Below are positions 41,672 through 51,795 of a stretch of DNA of 64,000 bases, piece by piece; position 1 is the stretch's first letter, and each line of letters starts with the position of its first letter. Under the pieces are notes generated by a model. That model was not told the DNA's origin. It worked only from the letters and a program-made list of their open reading frames with translations, and did no database searches. Made by a program: the position numbers and the translations under genes. The DNA comes from Schistocerca nitens (lineage: Eukaryota > Arthropoda > Insecta > Orthoptera > Acrididae). Location: positions 102,906,269 through 102,970,268 of the forward strand of contig NC_064625.1 in assembly GCF_023898315.1 (NCBI RefSeq), read 5' to 3'.

Positions 41672-41879
41672 TGATCACAGCCTCTGGCAGCTAAAGCCAA
41701 TTCTGCGATATTTCGGCAACGTACCACGTAAAATACAACCAATAGGAAGCAAAAACGCTCCCTACGCCACAAGCAAAAAGCACGACGCCATATTGGCGTA
41801 TCCAACAGAAGCCCATGTTCGATAGTTTTTGTATGTTGTTTCTAAGCACCAGTACGTTGAATGTCTGGAGGTGACTCGT
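41672..41879. repeat. Segment paralogous to ~54900-55060
   Basis: Shares GGAAGCAAAAACGCTCCCTAC-like sequence and TGTTTCTAAGCACCAG with the later locus. Together with 45911-46100 (paralogous to ~55085-55240) it brackets the RTE complex, so the later locus may be the version without RTE. Confidence 0.55.
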
Positions 41880-42110
41880 GTTTGTTGTTGTGATCTTCCT
41901 TCCAAAGATTGGTTTGCTGCATCTCTCCATTCTGCTCTATCCTTTGCAAGGCTCTTCGAGTAGCTACTGCAACCTACATCCTTCTGAATCTGCGTAGAGT
42001 ATTCATCTCTTGGTCTTCCTCTACGATTTTTGCCCTTAACGCTTCCCTCCAGTACTAAATTGGTGATCACTTGATGCCTCAGAATGTGTCCTACCTACCG
42101 ATCCCTTCTT

Positions 42111-42380
42111 CTAGTCGTGACACAAATTCCTCTTCTTCCCTGTTCTATTCAATACTTCCTCATTAGTTATGTGATCTATCCATCTAATCTTCAGCATTCT
42201 TCTGTAGCACCACATTTCAAAAGCTTCTATTCTCTTCTTGTCCAAACTATTTATCGTCCATGTTTCACTTCCATACATAGCTGCACTGCATACAAATACT
42301 TTCCGAAACGACTTCCCGACACTTAAATCAATACTCGATGTTACAAAATTGCTCTTCTTCAGAAACGCTTTCCTTGCCAT
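42111..42380 (-). pseudogene. RTE C-terminal domain fragment
   Basis: Reads MARKAFLKKSNFVTSSIDLS, FVCSAAMYGSETWTINSLDK and FEMWCYRRMLKIRWIDHITN. Continues frameshifted to 41762 (LVLEGSVKGKNRRGRPRDEY). The upstream RT is separated by nested insertions. Confidence 0.8.
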
Positions 42381-42751
42381 TGCCAGTCTACGTTTTATAT
42401 CCTCTCCCCTTCAACCATCATTTTACAGGGTTGACTGAAAAGTAATGCCTCCACATTCGTAACTCTTCAACAGTTGGCAGCATTGGTATGTGGCAGGTTC
42501 TGGCTTGCTCTGTAGGCTCTTCTCTACAGCTCCAGTTGGCGGGCAGCCTTAGCATTGAACGTTCGTGTTGTTAGAGTATAATGTATGGAACGCCGCGAAG
42601 ACAATTGGACAATGCGGTTGAAGCAAAGTGCAGTCACTGAATTCTTGACAGCAGAAGGTGTCACCCCAAAGGAGATTCATCAGAGAATGAAAGCAGTTTA
42701 TGGTGATTCTGTTGATGTGAGTACTGTTCGTCGTAGGGCGAGTTGGTTTAA

Positions 42752-44186
42752 GGGGCTCCGGAACGCCCTATACTTGCAATGTTAAAATAACGCTTATAAA
42801 TTACATCTTTCCTCACAAAGTATTTGAGGTAGGAAGTTGAACTTTTTACAGATTATTTATTGGAATATGGGCTACAACTTAACACAGGGATTTTACAAAA
42901 TTTTAGTTCAGTTATTAAAGATGATTTTTTTTTTCAATTGTAATGAAAATTCACAACATTTTTTTGCAATTTTTTATTTATATATTCAAAAATATACAGT
43001 TTTTTGAAAAAAGGCTGTGTTAAATTATGCAGAAGGTACTGTGTAACATTTACTGAAAGTTTGAAACAAATATGTTTGGAAGATCCTTAGAAAACATGTA
43101 ATTAGTATGAGAAAATAAAAGTTTTGGGAATCGAGCGACAAAGATTGGATTAACTTTTTAGTGCATTCCAGGTCCATAGGATGGATTATCTTCATCCTCT
43201 GCAAACTCCTCCTCCAGCTTCCTCTTGTTCCTCCTCCTGTTTACTCTTGCTTGTATTTCTAGACTCTTTACAGCCCTGTCTGCAGCCCGAAGGCGTTCCT
43301 TGTCTAAAGCAAGCATCGCTTGTACCATGTTAGAACCTATCTTCATTCCCATATTTCTAAATACCTTGCACCTTACAATGTTGCCATCATTGAAAGTCGC
43401 AACAGCATCATACACACCAAAGTGAAGTGTTTCTATTCCAACAAATACAGTCTTGGGGATTCTCGACCATATAACACTATTTACACTTTCATTGGGGTTT
43501 TGAGTTTTTCTGTGAATACACTTTTTGAGAACCGACATATCAAATATTTCATTCACATCCGATTCGCCCATAAAACATTCATAGTTTTCACTCATTGAAC
43601 CAAGCTTCTTCTGTGAAGTATTTTCTTTCCCACTTTGACTGCTATGGGCAGGTGTACTTGAGAGGTTAGGTTCACTCACTTGGTTATCGTCTTTATTGTT
43701 TACAGTAATAACACATACCTTTGGCTTTCCAACATTTCTCCTTTTCTTAAAAGCCTTCAGAGGATTTCTAATAACTTTACTTTTACTCATTATTATACTT
43801 CAACAAAACAGAGACTCAAGAAACAGAATTAATTACGAATATTTTCGAGATAACGACAGAGTAAATAAACATGAAACAATCGACAATCACACCAGCGATA
43901 TATATTGAACCATCACAGGTTAGCCACAACACATACTTTATCTCACATCACTAAAATGTACCTGATGAACACGGACGTTAATAATAACACCATTTGACAG
44001 CAGTTTAACAGCGTCACAGAGGGTCACGCCCATGTAGAACACATTTCAAAAAAAAAATTAAAAATAGTTGTAGTCTTCGGAATTGAATAAATTATATATC
44101 TATTAAAAGGTAATAGTCTGCAGATTCAGAAAACGCAAAAAAGTAAAAATTGAACTTTTCATGATTTTGAGCCTTTCCGGAGCCCC
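42752..44186 (-). mobile_element. TTAA-flanked DNA transposon, copy 2 (Kolobok-like)
   Basis: 1435 bp, TIR GGGGCTCCGGAA at both ends, flanked by TTAA (42748-42751 and 44187-44190). The mariner codons either side (ASWF/NDVEAG) rejoin across a single TTAA, confirming the target duplication. Near-identical to 8369-9773, so both moved recently. Confidence 0.88.
43158..43790 (-). CDS. 210-aa protein of the TTAA element, C-terminal transposase remnant
   Basis: Open frame with ATG at 43790 (MSKSKVIRNPLKAFKKRRNV). Residues 1-75 are basic then Ser/Asn-rich with no known domain. Residues ~85-160 (KCIHRKTQNPNESVNSVIWS, IPKTVFVGIETLHFGVYDAV, FNDGNIVRCKVFRNMGMKIG) match the C-terminal end of a Mutator-like/Kolobok-like transposase group whose hallmark is KTQNPNES.NSVIWSR.PKTVFVG. 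A basic tail ends NPSYGPGMH. The DDE catalytic core is missing, so it cannot be a transposase on its own. It may be a DNA-binding or regulatory remnant, or simply not yet decayed. Group name is from memory of the motif. Confidence 0.7.
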   Translation of the reverse strand: MSKSKVIRNPLKAFKKRRNVGKPKVCVITVNNKDDNQVSEPNLSSTPAHSSQSGKENTSQKKLGSMSENYECFMGESDVNEIFDMSVLKKCIHRKTQNPNESVNSVIWSRIPKTVFVGIETLHFGVYDAVATFNDGNIVRCKVFRNMGMKIGSNMVQAMLALDKERLRAADRAVKSLEIQARVNRRRNKRKLEEEFAEDEDNPSYGPGMH

Positions 44187-44911
44187 TTAATGATGTTGAG
44201 GCGGGAACATGTGACCTGCGTGACAAACAAAGTTGGACGTCCTGTGACAGCAACCACCGAGTTTCACAAGCAGAATGTTGACAGATTGATTCAGAACGAT
44301 AGTCGTATCACTCAGAGAGAAACTGCAAGCGCCGGCATTACACAAGAACGTGTGTGTCACGTTATTGCTTTGCTTGGCAAACCACACACTTCACTTGCCA
44401 CCATAGCAGAACTGGAAACTGAATCTCAGCCCCGTACAGCATCCTCCATACAGTGCAAAATTTGCACAGTCTGACTTCCATTTGTTCCCGATAATGAAAG
44501 ACGATCTGCGGGGACATCATGCTTCTGAGGAAGACGTTGAGAGAACTGTGAGACTGTGGTTGCAGAAACAGTGTCATCTGCTTCCGTGACAGCTTCAGAA
44601 AACTTGTTCATCGTTGGCAGAAATGTATCCAATTGGATGGTGATTATATGGAAAAATGAATATTGGTAATTAAAGATCAAATTCTAAGGATTATTTCTGC
44701 GTTTTATTCATTAAAAAATTACCATGAAAACCCAATTTACGGAGGTGGAGGCATTACTTTTCATTCAACCCTCGTATTTTGCTCCCGACATAGCAAAACT
44801 CATCTACTACTTTAAATGTCTCATTTCCTAATCTAATTCCCTCAGCATCACCTGATTTAGTTAGACTAAGTTCCATTATCCTCGTTTTGCTTTTGTTGAT
44901 GTTCCCTGCCG

Positions 44912-45102
44912 CTGCGACCGAGCGGTCCTAGGCGCTTCAGTCCGGAACCGCGCTGCTGCTACGGTGGCAGGTTCGAATCCTGCCTCGGGCATGGATGTGT
45001 GTAATGTTCTTAGGTTAGTTAGGTTTGAGTAGTTCTAAGTCTGTGGGACTGATGACCTCAGATGTTAAGTCCCATAGTGCTTAGAGCCATTTGAACCATT
45101 TT
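44912..45102 (+). mobile_element. SINE-L copy inside the RTE
   Basis: tRNA-like head (GGTTCGAATCC B-box) and tail CAGAGCC-like, ending GCCATTTGAACCATT. Flanked by TTGATGTTC on both sides (~44899-44907 and ~45104-45112), where other RTE copies have it once. Confidence 0.85.
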
Positions 45103-45910
45103 TTGATGTTCGTCTTACATCCTCCTTTCAAGACATCGTCCATTTCGTTAAACTGCTCTTCCAGGTCCTTTGCTGTCTCTGACAGAACTACAATCTCGTC
45201 GGCGAACCTCAAAGTTTTTATTTGTTCTCCACGGATTTTAATTTCTACTCCATATTTTTCTTTTGTTTCCTGTACTGCTTGCTCAATATACAGACTGAAT
45301 AACGTCGGTATAGGCTACAACCCTGTCTCACTCTCTTTTAAATCACTGCTTTACTTTCGTGCCCCTCGACTGTTATAACTGCTATATGCTTTATTTGCAA
45401 ACTGTAAATAGCCTTCCACTCCCTTTTTTTATCCCTGCCTCCAAAATTTGAAACAGAGTATTCCAGTCAACATTGTCGAAAGTTTTCTCTAAGTCCTTTC
45501 CTTAATGTATCTTCTAAGATAAGTCGTCCGGTCAATATTGCCTCTCGTATTGCAACATTTCTACGAAATCTAAACTGATCTTCACCGAGGTCAGCTTCCA
45601 CCACTTTTTCGGTTCGTGTGTAAAGAATTTGTGTTAGTATTTTGCAACCATGATTCATTAAACTGATAGTTCAGTAACTTTCACACCTGTCAACACCTGC
45701 TTTCTTTGGGATTGTTATTATTACATTCTTCTTGAAGTCTGAGGGTACGTCGCCTGTCTCATACATCCTCGTCACCAAATGGAAGAGTTTTGTAATGACT
45801 GGCTCACCTGATGCTATCCGTAGTTCTCATGGAATGTTGTCTACTCCTGGGGTTTTATTTCAACTTAGGTCTTTCAGTGCTCTGTCAAATTCTGAATCGT
45901 TAATGGTTAT
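45103..45910 (-). pseudogene. RTE reverse transcriptase fragment (copy 2)
   Basis: The minus strand carries the FADE-like remnant of FADD near 45200, and NHGCKILTQILYTRTEKVVE with ADLGEDQFRFRRNVAIREAI at 45467-45658. The usual KKAGVDRCENYR region follows in another frame. Multiple stops. Confidence 0.75.
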
Positions 45911-46138
45911 AAAACGACTGGAAAAGTCACATTCCTGGTTAAAGAATTTTAATATTTAGTTATTTTCTCGTTATATTTCGATGTAGTGAGAGTAAGCCTT
46001 TTTAAAGCAACGGCCCATTTAAGATTCATGAAAACATGTCGTTCTTATTAAGATTTATTACATAACTAATAATCAATACTATTTTGGAGAGTAAAATATC
46101 ACAAGAGGCAGCGACTTAGATGGACGTTACTTTAGCCT
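45911..46138. repeat. Segment paralogous to ~55085-55240
   Basis: Shares TGGTTAAAGAATTTT, ATTTAGTTATTTTC and AAGATTCATGAAAAC with the later locus. See the RTE entry for its use as an empty-site comparison. Confidence 0.6.
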
Positions 46139-46280
46139 TGCCGGCACGGCAGCTCACCGTGTTCGGTCAGAGGGTTAGGTGCCCTCTGTAATAAATAAAA
46201 ACTGACTTAATGGATCAACGATGAACTAGAACAAGCATCGTGGGATATTCGCCTCGAACAAATAAAATGACCATTTATGA
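46139..46280 (+). mobile_element. Second tRNA-related SINE (tentative)
   Basis: CCGGCACGGCAGCTCACCGT, GTTCGGTCAGAGGGTTAGGT and TGCCCTCTGTAATAAATAAA, then a body with GATCAACGATGAACT, match a dispersed tRNA-like repeat that I recall from arthropod genomes. Boundaries and TSD not determined. Confidence 0.45.
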
Positions 46281-46448
46281 AAACAAAAACGTAGTTGGTT
46301 ATTGAACTGTATTACACTAATAGCCATCAAAATTGCTACACCAGGAAGAAATGCAGATGATAAACGTGTATTCATTGAAAAATATATTATACTAGAACTG
46401 ACATGTGATTAGATTTTCACTCAATTTGGGTGCATAGATCCTATGAAA

Positions 46449-47492
46449 TCAGTACCCAGAACAACCACCTCTGGCCGTAATAACGGCCTTGATACGCCTG
46501 GGCATTGAGTCAAACAGAGCTTGGATGGCGTGTACAGGAACAGCTGCCCATGCAGCTTCAACACGATACCACAGTTCATCAACAGTAGTGACTAGCGTGT
46601 TGTGACGAGGCAGTTGCTCGGCCACCATTGACCAGACGTTTCCAGTTGGTGAGAGATCTGGAGAATGTGGTGGCCAGGGCAGCAGTCGAACATTTTCTGT
46701 ATCCAGAAAGGCCCGTACAGGTACTGCAACATGTGGTCGTGCATTATCCTGCTGAAATGTAGGGTTTCGCAGGGATCGAATGAAGGGTAGAGCCACGGCT
46801 CCTAACGCATCTGAAATGTAACGTCCACTATTCAAAGTGACGTCAATGCGAACAAGAGGTGACCGAGACGTGTAACCAATGGCACCCCATACCATCACGC
46901 CAGGTGATACGCCAGTATGGCGATGACGAATACACGCTCCCGATGTGTGTTCACCGCGATGTCGCCAAACACGGATGCGACCATCATGATGCTGTAAACA
47001 GAACCTAGATTCATGCGAAAAAATGACGTTTTGCCATTCCTGCACCCAGGTTCGTCATTGAGTACACCATCGTAGGCGCTCCTGTCTGTCATACAGCGTC
47101 AAGGGTAACCGCAGCCGTGGTCTCCGAGCTGATAGTCCATGCTGCTGCAAACGTCGTCCAACTGTTGGTGCAGATGGTTGTTGTCTTGCAAACGTCCCCA
47201 TCTGTTGACTCAGGGATCGAGACGTGGCTGCACTATCCGTTACAACCATGCGGATAAGATGCCTGTCATCTCGACTGCTTGTGATTCGATGCCGTTGGGA
47301 TCCAGCACGGCGTTCCGTGTTACCCTCCATGACCCACCGATTCCATATTCTCCAAACAGTCATTGGATCTCGACCAACGCGAGCAGCAATGTCGCGATAC
47401 GATAAACCGCAATCGCGATAGGCTACAATCGGACCTTTATTAAAGTCGGAAACGTTATGGTACGCATTTCTCCTGCTTACACGAGGCATCAC
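46449..47492 (-). pseudogene. Tc1-A transposase with a single in-frame stop
   Basis: 347 codons from ATG at 47492 (MMPRVSRRNAYHNVSDFNKG) in one frame to 46449, broken only by TGA at 47055-47057, where the sister copy has a CGA Arg codon (CpG decay). The HTH pair and linker are intact. The catalytic residues are altered, however: VIFSHESRF has His for the first Asp, FQQDNARPHV keeps the second, and SPTGNVW has Gly for the Glu. It is therefore inactive even if read through. Confidence 0.9.
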
Positions 47493-47711
47493 AATAACGT
47501 TTCACCAGGCAACGCCTGTCAACTTCTGTCTGTGTATGAGAAATCGGTTGGAAACTTTCCCCATGTCAGCAGTTTGTAGGTGGCGCCACCGGTGCCAATC
47601 TTGTGTAAATGCTCTGAGAAGCTGAACATTTGCATATAATAGCATCTTCTTCCTGTCGGTTAAATTTCGCGTCTGTATCACGTCATGTTCGTGGTGTAGC
47701 AATTTTAATGG

Positions 47712-47845
47712 TTCAAATGGCTCTGAGCACTATGGAACTCAACTGCTGTGGTCATAAGTCCCCTAGAACTTAGAACTACTGAAACCTAACTAACCTAAGG
47801 ACATCACACACATCCATGCCCGAGGCAGGATTCGAACCTGCGACC
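47712..47845 (-). mobile_element. SINE-L, 5'-truncated, in Tc1-A TIR
   Basis: Reverse orientation, from TTCAAATGGCTCTGAGCAC to the B-box. Flanked by a perfect 16-bp duplication GTAGCAATTTTAATGG (47696-47711 and 47846-47861). Confidence 0.92.
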
Positions 47846-47925
47846 GTAGCAATTTTAATGGCCAGTAGTGTAAATATGAGTGTGCTCTCCGTCAGAAGTG
47901 ACGGTTTTTAATTTTTCCGCAGCTC

Positions 47926-48095
47926 GTGGTCTCGCGGTCGCGTTCTTGCTTCCCGCGCCCGGGTTCCCGGGTTCGATTCCCAGCGGGGTCAGGGATTTTC
48001 TCTGCCTCGTGATGACTGGGTGTTGTGTGATGTCCTTAGGTTAGTTAGGTTTAAGTAGTTCTTGGTTCTAGGGGACCAATTTGAACCATTTTTCA
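47926..48095 (+). mobile_element. SINE with a different tRNA head and a SINE-L-like tail
   Basis: The head has TGGTCTCGCGGTCGCGTTCT and a B-box GGGTTCGATTCCC. The tail (GTCCTTAGGTTAGTTAGGTT, ending TTTGAACCATTTTT) is the same as SINE-L. The two families therefore share a 3' module, as expected if both use one LINE's machinery. Confidence 0.75.
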
Positions 48096-48099
48096 ACAT

Positions 48100-49243
48100 G
48101 GGTGGCACACGGCCAGGAAAGGAAATGTTCGTTTGTATTTGTATTTATTTATTTATCCTGTGGATCACATATTGTACAAAATACACATGATATAGGACAA
48201 GTCATTTTTCTTAACAAATATGTAGTTTGGGGAAAAAAATAGGCAATGGACTGCCATTTAAAAAATGTACACAAAATTGTTCATTGATGAATATAGTAAC
48301 TTCACATACAGAGAATACAAACAATTTACATGGGGAACTAAGAAACATGTAGGCAATGTAGTGCTACTTTAAATTTACACAAATAATCACTGAGATTACA
48401 GAATAGTGAAAATGTCAACTGGAAACACAACAGAAGGACAATATCATTTAAAAAGTACATTAAACATGAAATTAACATTGAGATTTCACAAACAATTAAG
48501 TTTTAATACTAATAGAATGTGTACTTGTACATTCAAAAAGCGAGTTAAAAAATTATGGGAAGTGAAACTGAAACATAGTTGTGTATAGTAGAAAGTAGGT
48601 TATTATTTTGCCTATAGAATGTTTTACTCTAATCACAGTATTTTACAAAGGAACTTTATAATTTTTCATTTCCAGGAATTCTTGCACTCAATAGAAACAG
48701 TTTCAGTAGAGCTAAGGCAGGATTCTACGCGCATCCATTTTGGTGAACAAACCGCATGGTTTGCCAGCCAAATAAATCCAGCAACCACCGCCGCAGAGCG
48801 CAAAATTGCCTCAACCAGCTCGTGTCGTATGCCGACAGCGCTGAGTATCGTGACGTGGGATATCCCGCATGCGTGCATGTGGACATCAGCTGCCTCATGC
48901 CGTGTGCCAACGGCTTGGCGCTGCGCTCACATTGGCGCAGAAAACGGTCGTCAGATGGCTCTGAGCACTATGGGACTTAACATCTGAGGTCATCAGTCCC
49001 ACGGTCGTCAGACGCCGTCGCCAGAGATCGCCAGATAACATCGGCCGAAAACTTGGTCACAATGCGTCCGATCTCGCTCGGCAGTTTTTGGCGGGGTCAG
49101 GGTGGTTGGCTTAGGCTAGAATCTATTCTGTGTACGAAATAGGTATGGTTTTAACCCACAAGGCTGGTGTTGGTACCTAGGGCACGAGTGCTACAATGCA
49201 GTTTTTGCTACTGAAAAGATGGCGAACACATGTCAGCGAGCTA
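48100..49243. other. Unassigned region with one SINE scrap
   Basis: 48100-48650 is AT-rich without coding signal. 48680-49240 is more GC-balanced and weakly resembles 55985-56110 (TGGTTTGSSAGSCAAATAAA-like). No gene recognised. Confidence 0.35.
48955..49000 (-). mobile_element. 46-bp SINE-L tail fragment with TSD
   Basis: Reverse copy of the SINE-L 3' tail only, flanked by ACGGTCGTCAG at 48944-48954 and 49001-49011. The TSD shows that it inserted as this short piece. Confidence 0.85.
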
Positions 49244-49399
49244 TGTTGTTGTTGTGGTCTTCAGTCCCGAGACTGGCTTGATGCAGCTCTCCATGCTACT
49301 CTATCCTGTGCAATCTTCTTCCTCTCCCAATACCTACTGCAACCTACATCCTTCTGAATCTGTTTAGTGTATTCATCTCTTGGTCTCCCTCTACGATTT

Positions 49400-50783
49400 T
49401 TACCCTCCACGCTGCCAACCAATGCTAAATTGGTGCCTCATAACATGTCCTAACAAGCGATCCCTTCTTCTAGTCAAGTTGTGCCACAAACTTCTCCTCT
49501 CCCCAATCCTATTCAACACCTCCGCATTAGTTATGTGATCTACCCATCTAATCTTCAGCATTCTTCTGTAGCACCACATTTCGAAAGCTTCTATTCTCTT
49601 CTTGTCCAAACTATTTATCGTCCACGTTTCACTTCCATACATGGCTACACCCCATACAATACTTTCAGAAACGACTTCCTGCCACTTAAATCTATACTCG
49701 ATGTTAACAAATTTCACTTCTTCAGAAATGCTTTCCTTGCCATTGCCAGTCTACATTTTATATCCTCTCTACTTCGACCATAATCAATAATTTTGCTCCC
49801 CAAATAGCAAAACTCATTTACTACTTTAGCGTCTCATTTCCTAATCTAATAAACTCAACATTGCCCGATTTAATTCGACTACATTCCAGTATCCTCGTTT
49901 TGCTTTTGTTGATGTTCATCTTATATCCTCCGTTCAAGACACTGTCCATTCCGTTCAACTGCTCTTCCAGGTCCTTTGCTGTCTCTGACAGAATTACAAT
50001 GTCATCGGCGAACCTCAAAGTTTTTATTTCTTCTCCATGGATTTTGATTCCTACTCCGAATTTTTCTCTTGTTTCCTTTACTTCTTGTTCAATATACAGA
50101 TTGAATAACATCGGGGAGAGGCTACAACCCTGTCTCACTCCCTTCCCAACCACTGTTTTCCTTTCATATCCCTTTCATATCTCAGAATTGTCTACAAATG
50201 CTAGAAACGAAGGTTTGCCTCTCCTTAATCTTTCTTCTAAGATAAGTCGTAGGGTCGGTACAGCCTCGCGTGCTCCTACATTACTACGGAATCCCAACTG
50301 ACCTTCCCCGAGATCGGCTTCTACCTGTTCTTCCATCCGTCTGTAAAGAATTCGCGTTAGTATTTTGCAGTTGTGACTCATAGAACTCATAGTTCGATAG
50401 TTTTCACTCCTGCCGACACCTGCTTTCTTTGGAATTGGAATTACTATATTCTTCTTGTAGTCTGAGGGCATTTCATCTGTCTCATACATCTTGCTCACAA
50501 GATGATAGTCTTGTCGTGGTTTCCTCTCCCATGTCTATCGGTAGTTCTAATGAAATGTTGTCCACTTCCGGGGCCTTCTTTGACTTAGGTCTTTCAGTTC
50601 AATGTCAATTTCTTCATGCAGTATCATATCCCCCATTTCATCTTCTTCGATGTCCTTTTCCATTTCCATAATATTGCCCTCAAGTACATCGCCCTTGTAT
50701 AGACCCTCTACATATTCCTTCCATCGTTCTGCTTTTTCTTCTTTGCTTAGCACTGATTTTCCATATGGGCTCTTGATATTCAT
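49400..50783 (-). pseudogene. RTE copy 3 reverse transcriptase, broken
   Basis: Frames include KAERWKEYVEGLYKGDVLEG (linker), CKILTRILYRRMEEQVEADL with GEGQLGFRSN, VGKGVRQGCSLSPMLFNLYI, then LRFADDIVILSETAKDLEEQ (catalytic DD intact) and NSLDKKRIEAFEMWCYRRML. At least four frameshifts, with a deletion between the RT thumb and the QGCSL block near 50170. Confidence 0.8.
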
Positions 50784-51038
50784 ACAGATGGTTCTCTTTT
50801 CTCAAAATCTCTCTGATTTTCGTGTTGGCAGTATCTATCTTACCCCCTAGTGAGATATGCCTCTACATCCTTACATTTGTCCTCTATCCATCCTTGCTTA
50901 GCCATTTTGCACTTCCTGTCGATCTCATTTTTGAGGCATTTGTATTCCTTTTCTCCTGCTTCATTATATTTTCTTCTTTCGTTAACTAAATTTAGTATCT
51001 CTTCGCTTACCAAATAATTTCTTATAGCCCTCGTCTTT

Positions 51039-51786
51039 TTACCTTCTTGGCCCTGCTGCCTTTACTATTTCATCTCTCGAAGCTACCCATTCCTCTTCTA
51101 CTGTATTTCTTTCCCCTATATTTGTCAATCGTTCCCTTATGCTCCCTCTGAAACTCTCTACACCCTCTAGTTCTTTCAGGTTATCCAGGTCCCATTTCAT
51201 TATATTCCCAACTTTGTGCTGTTTCTTCAGTTTTAATCTACAGTTCATAACCAATAAATTGTGGTCAGAGTTCACATCTGCCCCAGGAAATGTCTTACAA
51301 TTTAAAACCTGGTTCTTAAATCTCTGTCTTAGCATTATTTAATCAATCTGGAATCTCCCAGTGTCTCCAGGTCTCCTCCACGTATACAGTCTTCCTTCAT
51401 GATCCTTAAACTAAGTGTTAGCTATGATTAAGTTATGCTCTGAGCGAAATTCTCTATCATTCCTTACCCCAGTCCATATTCACTTACTACTTTTCCTTCT
51501 CTTCCTTTCCCTACTATAGAATTCCTGTCCCCCATGACTATTAAATTTTCATCTGCCTGCACTATCTGCATAATTTCTTTTATATCATCATACACTTCTT
51601 CATTCGTCATCTGCAGAGCTAGTTGGCATATAAACTTGTACTACTGTAGTAGGTGTGGGCTTTGTGTCTATCTTGGCCACAATAATGCGTTCACTATGCT
51701 GTTTGTAGTAGCTAACCCGCACTCCTATTTTTTTTATTCATTATTAAACCTACTCCTGCATTACCTCTATTTGATTTTGTATTTAT
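51039..51786 (-). pseudogene. RTE copy 3 endonuclease, C-terminal portion
   Basis: Contains FKNQVLNCKTFPGADVNSDH with NLLVMNCRLKLKKQ, the APE-endonuclease SDH block, and RGSIRERLTNIGERNTVEEE. The N-terminal endonuclease part is beyond the nested RTE at 53467-53730 (IGAWNVRSLNRAGRLENLKR). Confidence 0.75.
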
Positions 51787-51795
51787 AACCCTGCA

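Larger units (their letters stand above)
42584..44660 (+). pseudogene. Mariner-D transposase remnants
   Basis: Starts MERREDNWTMRLKQSAVTEF, then LTAEGVTPKEIHQRMKAVYG and DVSTVRRRASWF at 42747. The frame resumes after the TTAA element (DVEAGTCDLRDKQSWTSCDS and HRVSQAEC in changing frames). After a deletion, LGKPHTSLATIAELETESQP and a decayed SDFHLFP, HHASEEDVERTVRLWLQKQ. The catalytic Asp region between SAGITQERV and HTSL is gone. Confidence 0.75.
42426..44774 (+). mobile_element. Mariner (family mariner-D), internally deleted, containing a TTAA element
   Basis: TIRs CAGGGTTGACTGAAAAGTAA (left) and CGAGGGTTGAATGAAAAGTAA (right, reverse complement, split after CGAGGG) are flanked by TA (42424-42425 and 44775-44776) within the RTE. 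The interior keeps the transposase N-terminus and C-terminus, with the middle deleted and a 1.4-kb transposon inserted. Confidence 0.88.
41880..45910 (-). mobile_element. RTE LINE (copy 2) carrying nested mariner and SINE insertions
   Basis: RTE pieces on the minus strand: 41880-42425 (3' end, C-terminal domain), 44777-44911 and 45103-45910 (RT). Removing the mariner-D at 42426-44774 and the SINE at 44912-45102 makes them collinear with 57021-58500. 5'-truncated near 45905 within the RT-proximal linker. Confidence 0.85.
46315..47870 (-). mobile_element. Tc1-A element, full-length, with SINE in its TIR
   Basis: TIR CACTAATAGCCATCAAAATT at the left, with TA at 46313-46314. The right TIR GGCCAGTAGTG ends at 47870 before TA. 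A truncated SINE (47712-47845) splits the right TIR. The rest is the best preserved Tc1-A in the window. Confidence 0.9.
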
